A stretch of 64,000 nt of DNA. It comes from Duodenibacillus sp. GTDB lineage: Bacteria; Pseudomonadota; Gammaproteobacteria; Burkholderiales; Burkholderiaceae_F. The DNA lies in contig JAGBZO010000041.1 in the NCBI GenBank assembly GCA_017628205.1, positions 1 to 64,000 of the forward strand, given 5' to 3'. A program made the translations under genes and the position numbers. Shown piece after piece: positions 18,237 through 28,576 of the stretch (positions are counted from its first letter, which is position 1; each line of letters begins with the position of its first letter). Below the pieces are notes generated by a model. The model saw nothing but the letters and a program-made list of their open reading frames with translations, ran no database searches and had not been told where the DNA came from.

Positions 18237-19718
18237 ATGATGAATCAACAGGTTAAAGGATTGGATCGCGAGCAGACGTTGATTGGTTTGCGACAGGACA
18301 AGCTGTATGACGTGGTCATTGTCGGTGCGGGTGCGACCGGTTTGGGGCTGGCCGTGGATGCCGCCAGTCGCGGGTTGTCGACGGTCATCGTTGATAGTCA
18401 GGACTTCGGTGCCGGCACCTCGAGTCGATCCACCAAGTTGATTCACGGCGGGATTCGCTACATGCGCAACCCGAAAGAGTGGGGGCTTGTTCGACAGGCG
18501 ATGGCCGAACGAACCGTTTTGATGCGCAACGCGCCCGAGTTGGTCAAGCCGTTGCCGTTTGTCGTTCCGTGTTATTCCGCGCTCCAAATGGCGATGTACA
18601 CGACGGGCGTGGCGTCCTATTGTTCGATGGGAGCCGGCGGTCCTTTGGCGGGGATGAAGGTGCGCGATCGCATCGATACGCTCGCGGCCTTGCCCGGCAT
18701 TCGACGTCAGGGATTGAAAGGCAGCGTGCAGTATTTCGACGCGCAGTTTGATGACGCCCGCATGGCGGTCGCGTTGTTGCATACCGCTCTGAAGTACGGC
18801 GCGCTCGCGCTCAATTACGCGCCCGTCATGCGATTGGTTCAGGACGATCGGGGGATTCAAGCCGTCGTCGTCAAGGACAAGGAAACGTCCGAAGAGCTGA
18901 CAATTCGAGGCAAGGTCTTTTTCAATTGCACGGGGCCGTGGACCGATACGATTCGACGTTTGGCCGATCCGTGTTGCGACGATCTCGTGCGTATTTCCAG
19001 GGGGTCGCATATCGTGGTCGACGGATCGTTCATGCCGTCGGGATCCGCGATGGTCATTCCGAAAACACCGGACGGACGCATTCTCTTTTGCATTCCCTCC
19101 AACGGCATGTTGCAGATCGGTACGACGGACATCGAGCAGGGTCAGGCTCCGTTCGATCCGGAGGCCACTTCCGACGAAATCGATTTCATGATCGAAACGG
19201 CGAATCGTTATTTGCAGCGGCCGATCGAAAGAAAAGACGTCAAGGCCACTTATACTGGGCTGCGTCCGTTATTCAATTTCAAGGGACTCGGCAGACGCTC
19301 GGGAACGGCCGGTTCTTCCCGTGATTTCGCCGTGGTGAGCGAGTTCGGCAATCTGATTTCCGTGGCGGGCGGCAAGTGGACGAGTTATCGTTTGATGGCT
19401 CAGGAAGCGATGAAGCAGGCTCTGAAGTTGCGTTTGATCGAATCGACCAAGGGCGGCTCGTTGACCGCGTCGTTGCCTTTGTTGGTCGATACGACGCACA
19501 ATCCGACGCAACTTGAGCAAGAGGCGGTGAAAGCGGCGTCGGTACAAGATGTTGTGGATCGCGTGTGCGAGTACGCACGTTATGCCGTGCGCGTATCGGG
19601 AGCGCGTACCGCGCAAGACGTCCTGTTCCGTCGTTTGCGAATCGGACAGATGTCCGAGGCGCGTGCGGCGGAGTTGATGCCGTACGTTGAGGAAGTTGTT
19701 CGACAAACGCGCGCCTGA
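18237..19718 (+). CDS. glpD: FAD-dependent glycerol-3-phosphate dehydrogenase (GlpD type)
   Basis: 493 residues. The N-terminal Rossmann motif is VVIVGAGATGLGLAVDAASRG. The DAO-family signature SSRSTKLIHGGIRYM follows, then FNCTGPWTDTIR and the GlpD-type GLRPL loop (TYTGLRPLF). Quinone-linked enzymes of this family oxidise glycerol-3-phosphate to DHAP at the inner membrane. The start is uncertain between ATG 18237 and 18240; AGGA lies 12-15 bases upstream. There is no glpF, glpK or glpR beside it. The C-terminal region (about 380-493) is the helical cap. Confidence 0.88.
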   Translation: MMNQQVKGLDREQTLIGLRQDKLYDVVIVGAGATGLGLAVDAASRGLSTVIVDSQDFGAGTSSRSTKLIHGGIRYMRNPKEWGLVRQAMAERTVLMRNAPELVKPLPFVVPCYSALQMAMYTTGVASYCSMGAGGPLAGMKVRDRIDTLAALPGIRRQGLKGSVQYFDAQFDDARMAVALLHTALKYGALALNYAPVMRLVQDDRGIQAVVVKDKETSEELTIRGKVFFNCTGPWTDTIRRLADPCCDDLVRISRGSHIVVDGSFMPSGSAMVIPKTPDGRILFCIPSNGMLQIGTTDIEQGQAPFDPEATSDEIDFMIETANRYLQRPIERKDVKATYTGLRPLFNFKGLGRRSGTAGSSRDFAVVSEFGNLISVAGGKWTSYRLMAQEAMKQALKLRLIESTKGGSLTASLPLLVDTTHNPTQLEQEAVKAASVQDVVDRVCEYARYAVRVSGARTAQDVLFRRLRIGQMSEARAAELMPYVEEVVRQTRA

Positions 19719-19761
19719 TTCGCTAGGTGATTGTTTTTTCTAAAATTTTATTTCGGGCGGA

Positions 19762-19791
19762 TTGACATTTTTCATGGAAATATGGCATAAT
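19762..19791 (+). promoter_or_regulatory. sigma70 promoter of rplU-rpmA
   Basis: Perfect TTGACA, an 18-base spacer, then CATAAT, about 137 bases upstream of the rplU start. It leaves a long untranslated leader. Confidence 0.75.
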
Positions 19792-19802
19792 CCAGCCCTT
19801 TC

Positions 19803-19901
19803 CACGCAAGTGAAAGCGTGCGTTCGTGACAGTTTGCCTTCGGGCAAAGCACAGGACGCATTTCTTTAATATAAAAAGGTTTCGTCACTGCCTTCGGGTA
19901 G
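19803..19901 (+). promoter_or_regulatory. Structured rplU leader (candidate ribosomal-protein leader)
   Basis: CACGC/GCGTG (19803-19807 with 19816-19820) forms one stem. TTTGCC-TTCG-GGCAAA (19833-19848) and CTGCC-TTCG-GGTAG (19888-19901) are two cUUCGg-capped hairpins. GTGAC (19826-19830) can pair with GTCAC (19884-19888) to enclose the first, competing at its last base with the second. This is compatible with autoregulation by L21; that role is inferred. Confidence 0.45.
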
Positions 19902-19927
19902 GAGCGAGACGGGCGAGGTTTATTTAA

Positions 19928-20239
19928 ATGTACGCTATTATCAAGACCGGCGGCAAGCAGTATCGCGTTGCTGTTGGCGACAAGCTCAAGGTTGAAACCC
20001 TGACCGCCGAAGTTGGCTCTCAGGTTGTTATTTCCGACGTTCTCGCTGTTAGCGATGAAGCCGGTCTCAAGGTTGGTGCTCCCATCCTCGAAGGCGCTTC
20101 CGTAACGGCTACCGTTGTTAGCCACGGCCGTGGCGACAAGGTTCGCATTTTCAAGTTCCGTCGTCGCAAGCACTCCATGAAGAGCGCTGGCCATCGTCAG
20201 AACTACACTGAGCTCAAGATCGAAGCGATCGCAGCTTAA
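19928..20239 (+). CDS. rplU: 50S ribosomal protein L21
   Basis: 103 residues. [14 protein letters not shown] is the L21 start, and the rRNA-binding loop [13 protein letters not shown] is present. L21 binds 23S rRNA with L20. It is the first gene of rplU-rpmA, with rpmA 33 bases downstream, and obgE follows after a terminator, the usual betaproteobacterial order. Codon use is visibly biased, as expected for a highly expressed gene. Confidence 0.98.
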   Translation: MYAIIKTGGKQYRVAVGDKLKVETLTAEVGSQVVISDVLAVSDEAGLKVGAPILEGASVTATVVSHGRGDKVRIFKFRRRKHSMKSAGHRQNYTELKIEAIAA

Positions 20240-20272
20240 TCGAGAAACGTAAGATTTTAGGAAGACTCTAAA

Positions 20273-20536
20273 ATGGCACATAAGAAAGGTGGCGGTTCTA
20301 CCCGCAACGGTCGCGATTCTCAGGCTAAGCGCTTGGGCGTCAAGGTTTTTGGTAATGCCTTCATCAACGCCGGCGGCATCATCGTTCGCCAGCGCGGCAC
20401 CCAGTTCCACGCCGGTGACAACGTCGGTATGGGCCGCGATCACACGCTGTTCGCCAAGGTTGACGGCATGGTCGCTTTCGAAGTGAAGGGTCCGAAGAAC
20501 AACCAGTTCGTTAAGGTTGTTCCGGTTGCTGGTTAA
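20273..20536 (+). CDS. rpmA: 50S ribosomal protein L27
   Basis: 87 residues. [16 protein letters not shown] is the L27 N-terminus, which reaches the peptidyl-transferase centre, and [20 protein letters not shown] is the family core. There is no N-terminal cleavage extension of the Firmicutes kind. A ribosome binding site (AGGAAG) precedes the ATG. Confidence 0.98.
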   Translation: MAHKKGGGSTRNGRDSQAKRLGVKVFGNAFINAGGIIVRQRGTQFHAGDNVGMGRDHTLFAKVDGMVAFEVKGPKNNQFVKVVPVAG

Positions 20537-20557
20537 TCAGCCCACTTCGTAAGAAGC

Positions 20558-20597
20558 AAAAGCCCTGACGGGAGTACTTTCTCGTGCGGGGCTTTTT
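20558..20597 (+). terminator. rplU-rpmA terminator
   Basis: AAAAGCCC pairs with GGGGCTTTT across an imperfect inner stem and runs into TTTTTCTTTG. Readthrough to obgE is possible. Confidence 0.75.
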
Positions 20598-20640
20598 CTT
20601 TGTCTACATGGCAAAATCTACTTCCAGGCAAACTTTTTAG

Positions 20641-21747
<1,107 letters not shown>

Positions 21748-21762
21748 GCGCTTTGCATGAGA

Positions 21763-21797
21763 AAAAAGACGAGACCGCGGTCTCGTCTTTTTTTTGT
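21763..21797 (+). terminator. obgE terminator
   Basis: GACGAGACC pairs with GGTCTCGTC across two bases, flanked by A6 and T8. Confidence 0.88.
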
Positions 21798-21846
21798 GCC
21801 TGTAGAATGTGTCAAGGTGTCCATTTTGATTGTTGAAAGGAAGAAT

Positions 21847-22971
21847 ATGTTGCAATCGGCCTTACTCACGGCAAAACGAGTTGTCGTCAAGGTAGGAAGC
21901 GCCTTGGTGACGAACGATGGACGCGGATTGGATTACGAGGCCATCGCTTTGTGGGCGAAGCAAATCGCGCAATTGCAAAAGCAAGCCAAGGAGGTCGTAT
22001 TGGTGAGCTCTGGCGCCGTTGCCGAAGGCGTGCTGCGTCTCGGATGGGAAAAACGCCCGACGCGCTTGAGCGCGCTTCAGGCTGCCGCCGCCGTCGGTCA
22101 GATGGGGCTGGTGCAGGCCTATGAAACGCAGTTCTCGAAGCACGGTATCGGGACGGCGCAAATTCTTCTGACGCATGCCGACCTGACGGATCGTGAACGC
22201 TATCTCAATGCCAAAGAAACCTTGCTTGAACTGTTGCGCTTGGGCGTCGTTCCCATCATTAACGAAAACGATACGGTGGTGACCGATGAAATCAAAGTGG
22301 GCGACAACGATACGTTGGGGGCTCTGGTCGCCAACCTCGTGCAGGCCGATGCGTTGGTGATTTTGACGGATCAAAAGGGGCTGTACACGGCCGATCCCCG
22401 CAAAGATCCTGAAGCCAAATTCGTCCCCGAAGCCACCGCGGGCGATCCGATTCTGGAAACCATGGCGGGCGGCGCCGCCAGCACGCTCTCCAAGGGGGGC
22501 ATGATCACGAAGATTCTGGCCGCCAAGCGAGCGGCAAGATCGGGAGCGACGACGATTATCGCTTCGGGACGAGAACCCGACGTTTTGGTGCGCATGGGCG
22601 GGGGCGAGCATATTGGCACCCAGCTGATCAGTCGCCACGCGCCGTTGCATGCGCGAGAAAAGTGGATTGTCGATCAGTTGCGTTCCAAGGGGCGAGTCGT
22701 ATTGGATGCCGGAGCGACCGACGCGCTGTTGAAGCAAAAAACGAGTTTGTTGCCGGTCGGCGTCAAAGCCGTGGAGGGTGAGTTCGTACGTGGCGAGGTG
22801 ATCGGGTGCTTCAACGAGAGCGGGCAAGAAATCGCGCGCGGATTGACGAATTATTCGTCCAGTGAAATTCGCTTGATCAAAGGACGTCACACCAATGAGT
22901 TGGCCGCTTTTGTCGGTTACGAGGGGCACCCCGAATTGATTCACCGCGACAATTTGGTGATTATGGCGTAA
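21847..22971 (+). CDS. proB: Glutamate 5-kinase
   Basis: 374 residues, the length of ProB with a C-terminal PUA domain. The amino-acid kinase domain shows [37 protein letters not shown] and [15 protein letters not shown]. The PUA domain occupies about 280-374. It phosphorylates glutamate in proline synthesis and is feedback inhibited by proline in the family. The open frame reaches back to 21757 through the obgE terminator, so the ATG at 21847 after GAAAGGAAG is the start. Confidence 0.96.
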   Translation: MLQSALLTAKRVVVKVGSALVTNDGRGLDYEAIALWAKQIAQLQKQAKEVVLVSSGAVAEGVLRLGWEKRPTRLSALQAAAAVGQMGLVQAYETQFSKHGIGTAQILLTHADLTDRERYLNAKETLLELLRLGVVPIINENDTVVTDEIKVGDNDTLGALVANLVQADALVILTDQKGLYTADPRKDPEAKFVPEATAGDPILETMAGGAASTLSKGGMITKILAAKRAARSGATTIIASGREPDVLVRMGGGEHIGTQLISRHAPLHAREKWIVDQLRSKGRVVLDAGATDALLKQKTSLLPVGVKAVEGEFVRGEVIGCFNESGQEIARGLTNYSSSEIRLIKGRHTNELAAFVGYEGHPELIHRDNLVIMA

Positions 22972-22988
22972 CGAGCCGTCGAAAAGAA

Positions 22989-23014
22989 AAAGGGAGCGTT
23001 TGGCTCCCTTTTTT
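22989..23014. terminator. Terminator between proB and trmL
   Basis: AAGGGAGC pairs with GCTCCCTT around a short loop, with A-rich left and TTTTT right flanks, between converging genes. Confidence 0.85.
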
Positions 23015-23025
23015 GTCGGTCGGTG

Positions 23026-23496
23026 TTAGATGCCGCCGTCGTAGTTGTTTTGTCGCCACGCTTCGTAAACGGTAACGGCTGCGGCATTGCTCAAATTCAA
23101 CGAGCGATTGTCGGGCATCATCGGCAAACGGATTCGCTGTTCGTTGGCAAATTGTTCTCTGACGGTTTCAGGCAGCCCGCTTCCTTCACATCCGAATACA
23201 AACCAGTCGCCGGGCAGAAACCGTTTTTGGGCGAAGACGGACGATCCCTTGGTCGTCATGGCGAACATGCGGTCTTTGGAGGGCGATTCGTTGCGCAAGA
23301 AGTCTTCCCAACTTTCATGCACTTTCATCGTCGTGAATTCGTGATAGTCCAAGCCGGCTCGAATCAAATGTTTGTCGTCGACGCTGAAGCCGAGCGGTTT
23401 GATTAGGTGCAAATTGCATCCCGTATTGGCGCACATGCGAATGATGTTGCCGGTATTGGGCGGAATTTCAGGGTGGACGAGAACGACGTTAAACAT
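23026..23496 (-). CDS. trmL: tRNA (cytidine/uridine-2'-O)-methyltransferase TrmL
   Basis: 156 residues, a minimal SPOUT enzyme. It has PEIPPNTGNIIRMCANTG at the start, FGCEGSGLPE (SAM knot) and LPMMPDNRSLNLSNAAAVTVYE. It methylates the wobble ribose at position 34 of some leucine tRNAs. It starts seven bases after rpoH and is probably the last gene of the ftsY-to-trmL transcript. Confidence 0.95.
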   Translation of the reverse strand: MFNVVLVHPEIPPNTGNIIRMCANTGCNLHLIKPLGFSVDDKHLIRAGLDYHEFTTMKVHESWEDFLRNESPSKDRMFAMTTKGSSVFAQKRFLPGDWFVFGCEGSGLPETVREQFANEQRIRLPMMPDNRSLNLSNAAAVTVYEAWRQNNYDGGI

Positions 23497-23503
23497 GGGT
23501 TAG

Positions 23504-24496
23504 TTACTCTAAGTTTTCTTTGTCGGTGCGCAAAACGTCGCGCATTTTGGCAAGCGCCTTCTTTTCGATCTGGCGTACGCGTTCAGCAGAAACGCCAAGC
23601 TCCTCGGCCAATTCTTGCAATGTCAGCGGAGCCATGTTGCCTTCGCGATCTTCATTGAGCCAACGTGCTTGAATAACGCGGCGAGAGCGTTCGTCAAGCG
23701 AACCGAGCGCGGCTCGCAAGCCGTCTCTGGCCAGGCGTTCTTTGGCGCGTTCGGTCAGAACCTGAACGGGACAGTCGTCGTCGCGCGAGAGCCAGTCGAT
23801 CGGAGCGAACGAGCCGCCCTCGGTTTCAACCGAATCGGGCGATTCGATCGGCGTGTCTCCGCCGTTCATGCGTTCTTCCATGTCGAAGACTTCTTCGGGT
23901 TTGACATTGAGAGACAGAGCAATTCGATTTGCCTCATCTGTCGTCAACATCTTGTCATCTTCGCGCATTTGTCGCAAATTGAAGAATAACTTGCGTTGAT
24001 TCTTTGTGGTTGCCAATTTGACGAGGCGCCAGTTTTTAATGACGTAATCCTGAATCTCGGAACGAATCCAATGCACGGCAAACGTCATCAATCGAACGCC
24101 GCGTTCGGGGTCGTAATGTTTGACGGCCTTCATCAGACCGATGTTGCCTTCTTGAATCAGATCGGCATGAGGCAACCCGTAACCTAGATAGCCGCGGGCA
24201 ACCGAAACGACCAAACGCAAATGGCTGAACGTCAATTTTTGGGCGGCTTGAAGGTCGCCGGTATCGCGCAGTCGAACGGCGAGCGCGCGCTCTTCTTCGG
24301 CGGTCAGCATGGGAGCCATGTTGGCCGCACGGATGTACGCGTCCAAATCGCCCAACGAACCGGGAGTCGTGACAAGAGCGGGAACGTTGGATTTGTAGGG
24401 AACGAGCGCGCAACCAGACCGACGGCGTTTGGCGCTGTCGGTTTCGTCGGGCGTGTCGACGTCCAAAACGGTAATGGTGTCGAGCGTGTCGTTCAC
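23504..24496 (-). CDS. rpoH: RNA polymerase sigma-32 (heat shock)
   Basis: 330 residues. Region 2 contains DLIQEGNIGLMKAVKHYDPERGVRLMTFAVHWIRSEI-type sequence, and the sigma-32-specific RpoH box is QRKLFFNLR. Region 4 ends in LGVSAERVRQIEKKALAKMR. The start codon is GTG, with AAAGGA upstream. An N-terminal extension of about 40 residues is longer than in E. coli. It follows ftsX by 96 bases, conserving the enterobacterial ftsYEX-rpoH neighbourhood. Confidence 0.96.
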   Translation of the reverse strand: MNDTLDTITVLDVDTPDETDSAKRRRSGCALVPYKSNVPALVTTPGSLGDLDAYIRAANMAPMLTAEEERALAVRLRDTGDLQAAQKLTFSHLRLVVSVARGYLGYGLPHADLIQEGNIGLMKAVKHYDPERGVRLMTFAVHWIRSEIQDYVIKNWRLVKLATTKNQRKLFFNLRQMREDDKMLTTDEANRIALSLNVKPEEVFDMEERMNGGDTPIESPDSVETEGGSFAPIDWLSRDDDCPVQVLTERAKERLARDGLRAALGSLDERSRRVIQARWLNEDREGNMAPLTLQELAEELGVSAERVRQIEKKALAKMRDVLRTDKENLE

Positions 24497-24592
24497 GAGA
24501 GGGAAATCCTTTGAAATAGAAGTGAGACGGGGCTAATCAATCGTACCACCGCGCCATTCTAAATAATTGCGGAAAAAGGGAAAAGTTCCGTA

Positions 24593-25504
24593 TCAATATG
24601 TACGTCGGCGAATCTTGCCAAGAGCGGAGGACGCCGTTCCCGCACCGATAAGCCCGCCTAAAATCGCTGCCATACCGACATACACAAGACACCAATCGAG
24701 CGAGAGCATGGATAGGTGAACGGTCACGCCGTACAGTTGAGTAAATGAAATCAACGGATCGTGTAACAGATGCAGGCCGGCGTAACTCAGTCCCAACGAG
24801 ATGGCGGCGGACAAAGCCAGGGTCATGCACCCGCGCCAGGTATAAGGACGACATATAAAGGCGTTGCTTGCGCCAAAAATGTACAACGCGGCAATTTCAT
24901 CGCGTTGGGCATAGGTCGTCAGGCGAACGGAGGCGGCGATGACGATGCCGACCAAGGCCATGATAATGGAGCCCAGGATCGCCAAAATGATGCTCGCCGT
25001 GGAAAAGAGCGCCGAAACGTGTCCGGCCCACTTGTCGTCGTAGGCGACCATGTCGACATTGGTAAGTCTTTCGATTTGCTTGGCGACGGCGGCGATTTCT
25101 TGGTCTGACAAGTGCGGATGTACCGTTGCGATGACAATGTCGGGCAAGGGGTTTTGCGCCTTGGATTGTTGAGGACGCAAGCCGAGATTGTCGTGCATCA
25201 TGGCCAACGCCTCTTGCTTGGGCACGACTTGCGTTTGTGCAATTTCCTCAATGGCCAAAATGCGCTCGTTCAGACGTTGAACCGATTCTTTGCCGGCACT
25301 ACGATCCGCAAAAACCGTGATTTCCGTGTGCATGGGAACGGAAATGAGAGGTTCGGAGAACGTCCAAATCAAGATGCCGAGAAAGACCGGGATGGTCAAG
25401 GTCAAGCCGGCAAGCGTCACGGCCAGCATGAACTGCGTTTTCGCGTGAAAAATGCCACGAAACGTCTGTTTCAACGCCCAAATTCGCGAACTGATGAAAC
25501 TCAT
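24593..25504 (-). CDS. ftsX: Cell division ABC permease FtsX
   Basis: 303 residues. Four membrane segments frame a periplasmic loop (about 55-165) as in FtsX: one near residues 25-48, then a cluster of three from about 170, 225 and 265. With FtsE it forms the septal complex that activates EnvC-controlled amidases; envC is also in this window (56871). The ATG overlaps the ftsE stop by four bases. Confidence 0.92.
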   Translation of the reverse strand: MSFISSRIWALKQTFRGIFHAKTQFMLAVTLAGLTLTIPVFLGILIWTFSEPLISVPMHTEITVFADRSAGKESVQRLNERILAIEEIAQTQVVPKQEALAMMHDNLGLRPQQSKAQNPLPDIVIATVHPHLSDQEIAAVAKQIERLTNVDMVAYDDKWAGHVSALFSTASIILAILGSIIMALVGIVIAASVRLTTYAQRDEIAALYIFGASNAFICRPYTWRGCMTLALSAAISLGLSYAGLHLLHDPLISFTQLYGVTVHLSMLSLDWCLVYVGMAAILGGLIGAGTASSALGKIRRRTY

Positions 25505-26166
25505 GGCGTCACCTTCGGAACGCTAAGATGAACGGCACGGCAAGCGACGGATTTGGGTTTGAGTTCCAAATGGGACGCCACGATGACGGATACGCCGGAC
25601 AGAGAAAATTCGCCGAGCAAATCCATGAGCGTTTGCGCGTTTTCCGCATCCAAATGGGCGGCGGGTTCGTCGGCCAAGATGACGACGGGGTGATTGACGA
25701 CCGCTCGCGCAAGACAAACCAATTGACGCTGCCCTGCGGATAAGTGAGCGGGACGCAATCGAGCCAAGTGTTCGATGCGACACTTTTTCAGCGCCGCCAG
25801 AGCGCGGCGTTTGGCTTCGGAGCCGGATTCTTCGCTCGCCAGTGCCGGCAACATGACGTTGTCGAGAACGGAACGATCTTGAAGCAACAGGCCTTCTTGA
25901 ACCATGATGCCCATCGAGCGACGCATCCACAGTTTCTGTCGATCGTTGAAGTTGTTGATCAACTCGCCGGCCACGCGCACCTGACCGGACGTCGGGGGGA
26001 CGAGTCCGGCGATCATTTTGAGCGCCAATGACTTGCCCGAGCCTGTGGGACCGTGCAGACAGACGAATTCGCCGCGCGTCACGTTGAACGTGATGCGCGG
26101 GATAGCCTGCGACGCCGAAAACTCAACCGAGGCGTCGATCAATTCGATGAGCGGTGTGTTGATCAC
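25501..26166 (-). CDS. ftsE: Cell division ATPase FtsE
   Basis: 221 residues. Walker A is GPTGSGKSLA, signature LSAGQRQ (about 138, Ala replacing the second Gly of LSGGQ), and Walker B VVILADEPAAHLD. It is the ATPase of the FtsEX divisome complex. It begins six bases after ppx. The AlaxGly change in the signature and the Leu after KS in the P-loop are mild departures from typical FtsE. Confidence 0.93.
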   Translation of the reverse strand: MINTPLIELIDASVEFSASQAIPRITFNVTRGEFVCLHGPTGSGKSLALKMIAGLVPPTSGQVRVAGELINNFNDRQKLWMRRSMGIMVQEGLLLQDRSVLDNVMLPALASEESGSEAKRRALAALKKCRIEHLARLRPAHLSAGQRQLVCLARAVVNHPVVILADEPAAHLDAENAQTLMDLLGEFSLSGVSVIVASHLELKPKSVACRAVHLSVPKVTP

Positions 26167-26172
26167 GGTGTA

Positions 26173-27648
26173 TCAGCTTGCGGTGAGAACGAATTGTCGT
26201 CCTACGCGAGCCCAAATGACGGACTCTTGTTCCAACAGGTATTTGATCAGCGAATGGTTGTCCAACCAAGTCGCATCGATCGACAGCTCGATGCGTTGCG
26301 GCACCGTGTCGGAGCAGGTCAAAGACCATTTCGGAAGGCGCAACAGACGACGGGAGTGAGCGAAAATAATGCCTAATCGCAAAGCGCAGGCCATGCGAAC
26401 GAATACGGGATCGACCAAGGCGTCCTTCACCTTGAGCAAATTGCCGCGTTGAGCCAAGACGGCGGCGGCCATCTGCTTTTGATCGTCACGAGAAAACCCC
26501 GCAAGATCGGCATGAAGCAGAATGTATTTGCTGTGGTGGTGGTAGCCGCTGGGGCTGATGGATCGGCCCGACTCGTGCAACATCGCGGCCCATTGCAACA
26601 GCTTGCGTTGTTCCTGCTCCGGGCGATTGTCGTTTAAAGCGACGAAAAAGGCGTCCGTCAAGCCGGCGACGCGAGCGGCCTGCTGTTTGTCAAGCCCGAC
26701 TCGCTTGATCAATGCGGTGACCGTTTTGTCACGGGTGTCCTGTTGGTTGTGTCGGCCCAACAGGTCGTGCAATAAGCCCACGCGCAAAGCGCCGGGAGCG
26801 GGACGCATTTCTTTGATGTTGAACGTTTCAAAGACAGCGGTCAAAACAGCCAACCCGCCCGCGATGACTTCTTTACGGTCTTTCTTGAGTCCGGGGAAAT
26901 CAATCTCGGAGATCGATCCTTTTTCAATCAGTTGATCGCGCAGGTACTTGAGCAAAGCGGGCGTAACAACCCCGTTGGTCAAACCAGAAGCATGACCGAT
27001 ATCGGCCACCGCACCGATGGTTCCCGCGCTGCCGTAGGCGGCGTCCCAATTGCGATGATTGAACTCGGGAACGACCTCTTCGAATTCGGCGCGTGCGAAC
27101 ATCGTGGCTTGATGAAACGCTTCGGGCGTAATTTTCCCGTCGGGGAAAAAGTCGACCGAGGTGTTGACGCAACCGACATGGAACGACTCGCAACGCTTGG
27201 GAATCAGGCCGTAGCCTACGATCAACTCGGTCGAACCGCCGCCGATGTCGACGATCAGGCGTTTTTCAGACGACGGCGGCAAGGTATGGACGCATCCGGC
27301 AAAGACCAATCTGGCTTCTTCACGTCCCGCAATGATTTCGATGGGATGCCCGAGGGCTTGTTCGGCCTTGGGCAGGAATTCCGCCGCGTTTTTGGCGATA
27401 CGCAAGGCTTGGGTTCCAACGGCTCGGATGCATTTCGGATCGATGCCTTCGAGTTTTTCGCGGAAACGATGCAAAGCGGCCAATGCACGCTCCTGCACCT
27501 CTTGCGTGAAATTGCCGTCGGCATCGAGGCCGGCCGACAATCGCACGGTTTCTTTCCAATAGCCCTCGGTCACAATACGACCGTCTTCGACGCGGCCGAT
27601 CTCGATGCGAAAGCTATTGCTTCCCAAATCTACAGCACCCAACAACAT
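26173..27648 (-). CDS. ppx: Exopolyphosphatase / guanosine pentaphosphatase
   Basis: 491 residues. The ASKHA N-terminus AVDLGSNSFRIEI is followed by the phosphate-binding DIGGGSTELI (about 141) and the GSAGTIGAVADIG region. The C-terminal HD-like helical domain starts near residue 300 (HESGRSISPSGYHHHSKYIL). It degrades polyphosphate processively, and related enzymes also hydrolyse pppGpp. It is inserted between ftsY and ftsE, a position not seen in the E. coli order, and is tightly packed with both (13 and 6 bases). Confidence 0.94.
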   Translation of the reverse strand: MLLGAVDLGSNSFRIEIGRVEDGRIVTEGYWKETVRLSAGLDADGNFTQEVQERALAALHRFREKLEGIDPKCIRAVGTQALRIAKNAAEFLPKAEQALGHPIEIIAGREEARLVFAGCVHTLPPSSEKRLIVDIGGGSTELIVGYGLIPKRCESFHVGCVNTSVDFFPDGKITPEAFHQATMFARAEFEEVVPEFNHRNWDAAYGSAGTIGAVADIGHASGLTNGVVTPALLKYLRDQLIEKGSISEIDFPGLKKDRKEVIAGGLAVLTAVFETFNIKEMRPAPGALRVGLLHDLLGRHNQQDTRDKTVTALIKRVGLDKQQAARVAGLTDAFFVALNDNRPEQEQRKLLQWAAMLHESGRSISPSGYHHHSKYILLHADLAGFSRDDQKQMAAAVLAQRGNLLKVKDALVDPVFVRMACALRLGIIFAHSRRLLRLPKWSLTCSDTVPQRIELSIDATWLDNHSLIKYLLEQESVIWARVGRQFVLTAS

Positions 27649-27661
27649 ATTTTTTTCCTAC

Positions 27662-28576
27662 TTATTCTTCGTCCAAACCGACAAGCGCGTTGGCAAACGC
27701 ACGCGCGTTAAACGGTTGCAGGTCGTCGATTTGTTCTCCGACGCCGACGAAGTAAATCGGCAACGGTTTGTCGGCGCGAGCCGCGGTAATGGCGACCAAA
27801 ACGCCGCCCTTGGCCGTTCCGTCAAGTTTCGTCACGATCAAGCCGGTCAGTTGGGCGAAAGCATCGAACGTTTTTACCTGTGCCAAAGCGTTCTGACCGT
27901 TGGTGCCGTCAACGACCAAAATGACTTCGTGGGGGGCGCCTTGCATGGCTTTGCCTTGGGCTCGACGGATACGGCCGAGCTCTTCCATCAGATTGGTTTG
28001 CGTGGGCAAGCGACCTGCCGTGTCGGCGATGACAACGTCGGTGCCGCGCGCCTTGCCTGCCGAGACGGCGTCGAAAACGACGGCGGCGGGGTCGCCGCCG
28101 GTTTGCGTAATAACTTCGATGCGATTGCGCTCGCCCCAGACGGCCAGTTGTTCGCGTGCGGCCGCGCGGAAGGTGTCGGCTGCGGCAAGGAGCACGGTTT
28201 TGTTCTGTGCGGCGAGCCATTTGGACATCTTGCCGATGGTGGTCGTCTTGCCAGCGCCGTTGACCCCCGCCATCATCATGACCATGGGTTTGGCGGTGTC
28301 GATCGACAAGGGCTGTTGTGCGGGCAATAAAATGCGTTCTAATTCGTCGCGCAGTGCGATTCGAACCTGTTCGGGCGTTTTCAAGCCCTTCAGTTTCACC
28401 GTGTCGCGCAAACGTTGTAGGATAGTGGTCGTCGGTCCGTACCCGATGTCGGCCGCGATCAGAGATTCTTCCAATTCTTCGAAGAAATCTTCATCGACGA
28501 CACCGCCGGAAAACAGCCCAATCAGGTTGACGCGCGTGCGAGACAGCCCTTGTTTTAATCGAGAAAAAAAGCCCAT
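27662..28576 (-). CDS. ftsY: Signal recognition particle receptor FtsY
   Basis: 304 residues, consisting mainly of the NG domain. The N domain begins near residue 10 (FSRLKQGLSRTR). GTPase motifs are GVNGAGKTTTIGKM (about 114-127), DTFRAAAREQL, DTAGRLPTQ, and TKLDGTAKGG. It docks SRP-ribosome complexes at the membrane. The long acidic A domain of E. coli FtsY is absent, as is common outside enterics. Its ATG overlaps the ATG of divergent rsmD (CATG). Confidence 0.95.
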   Translation of the reverse strand: MGFFSRLKQGLSRTRVNLIGLFSGGVVDEDFFEELEESLIAADIGYGPTTTILQRLRDTVKLKGLKTPEQVRIALRDELERILLPAQQPLSIDTAKPMVMMMAGVNGAGKTTTIGKMSKWLAAQNKTVLLAAADTFRAAAREQLAVWGERNRIEVITQTGGDPAAVVFDAVSAGKARGTDVVIADTAGRLPTQTNLMEELGRIRRAQGKAMQGAPHEVILVVDGTNGQNALAQVKTFDAFAQLTGLIVTKLDGTAKGGVLVAITAARADKPLPIYFVGVGEQIDDLQPFNARAFANALVGLDEE

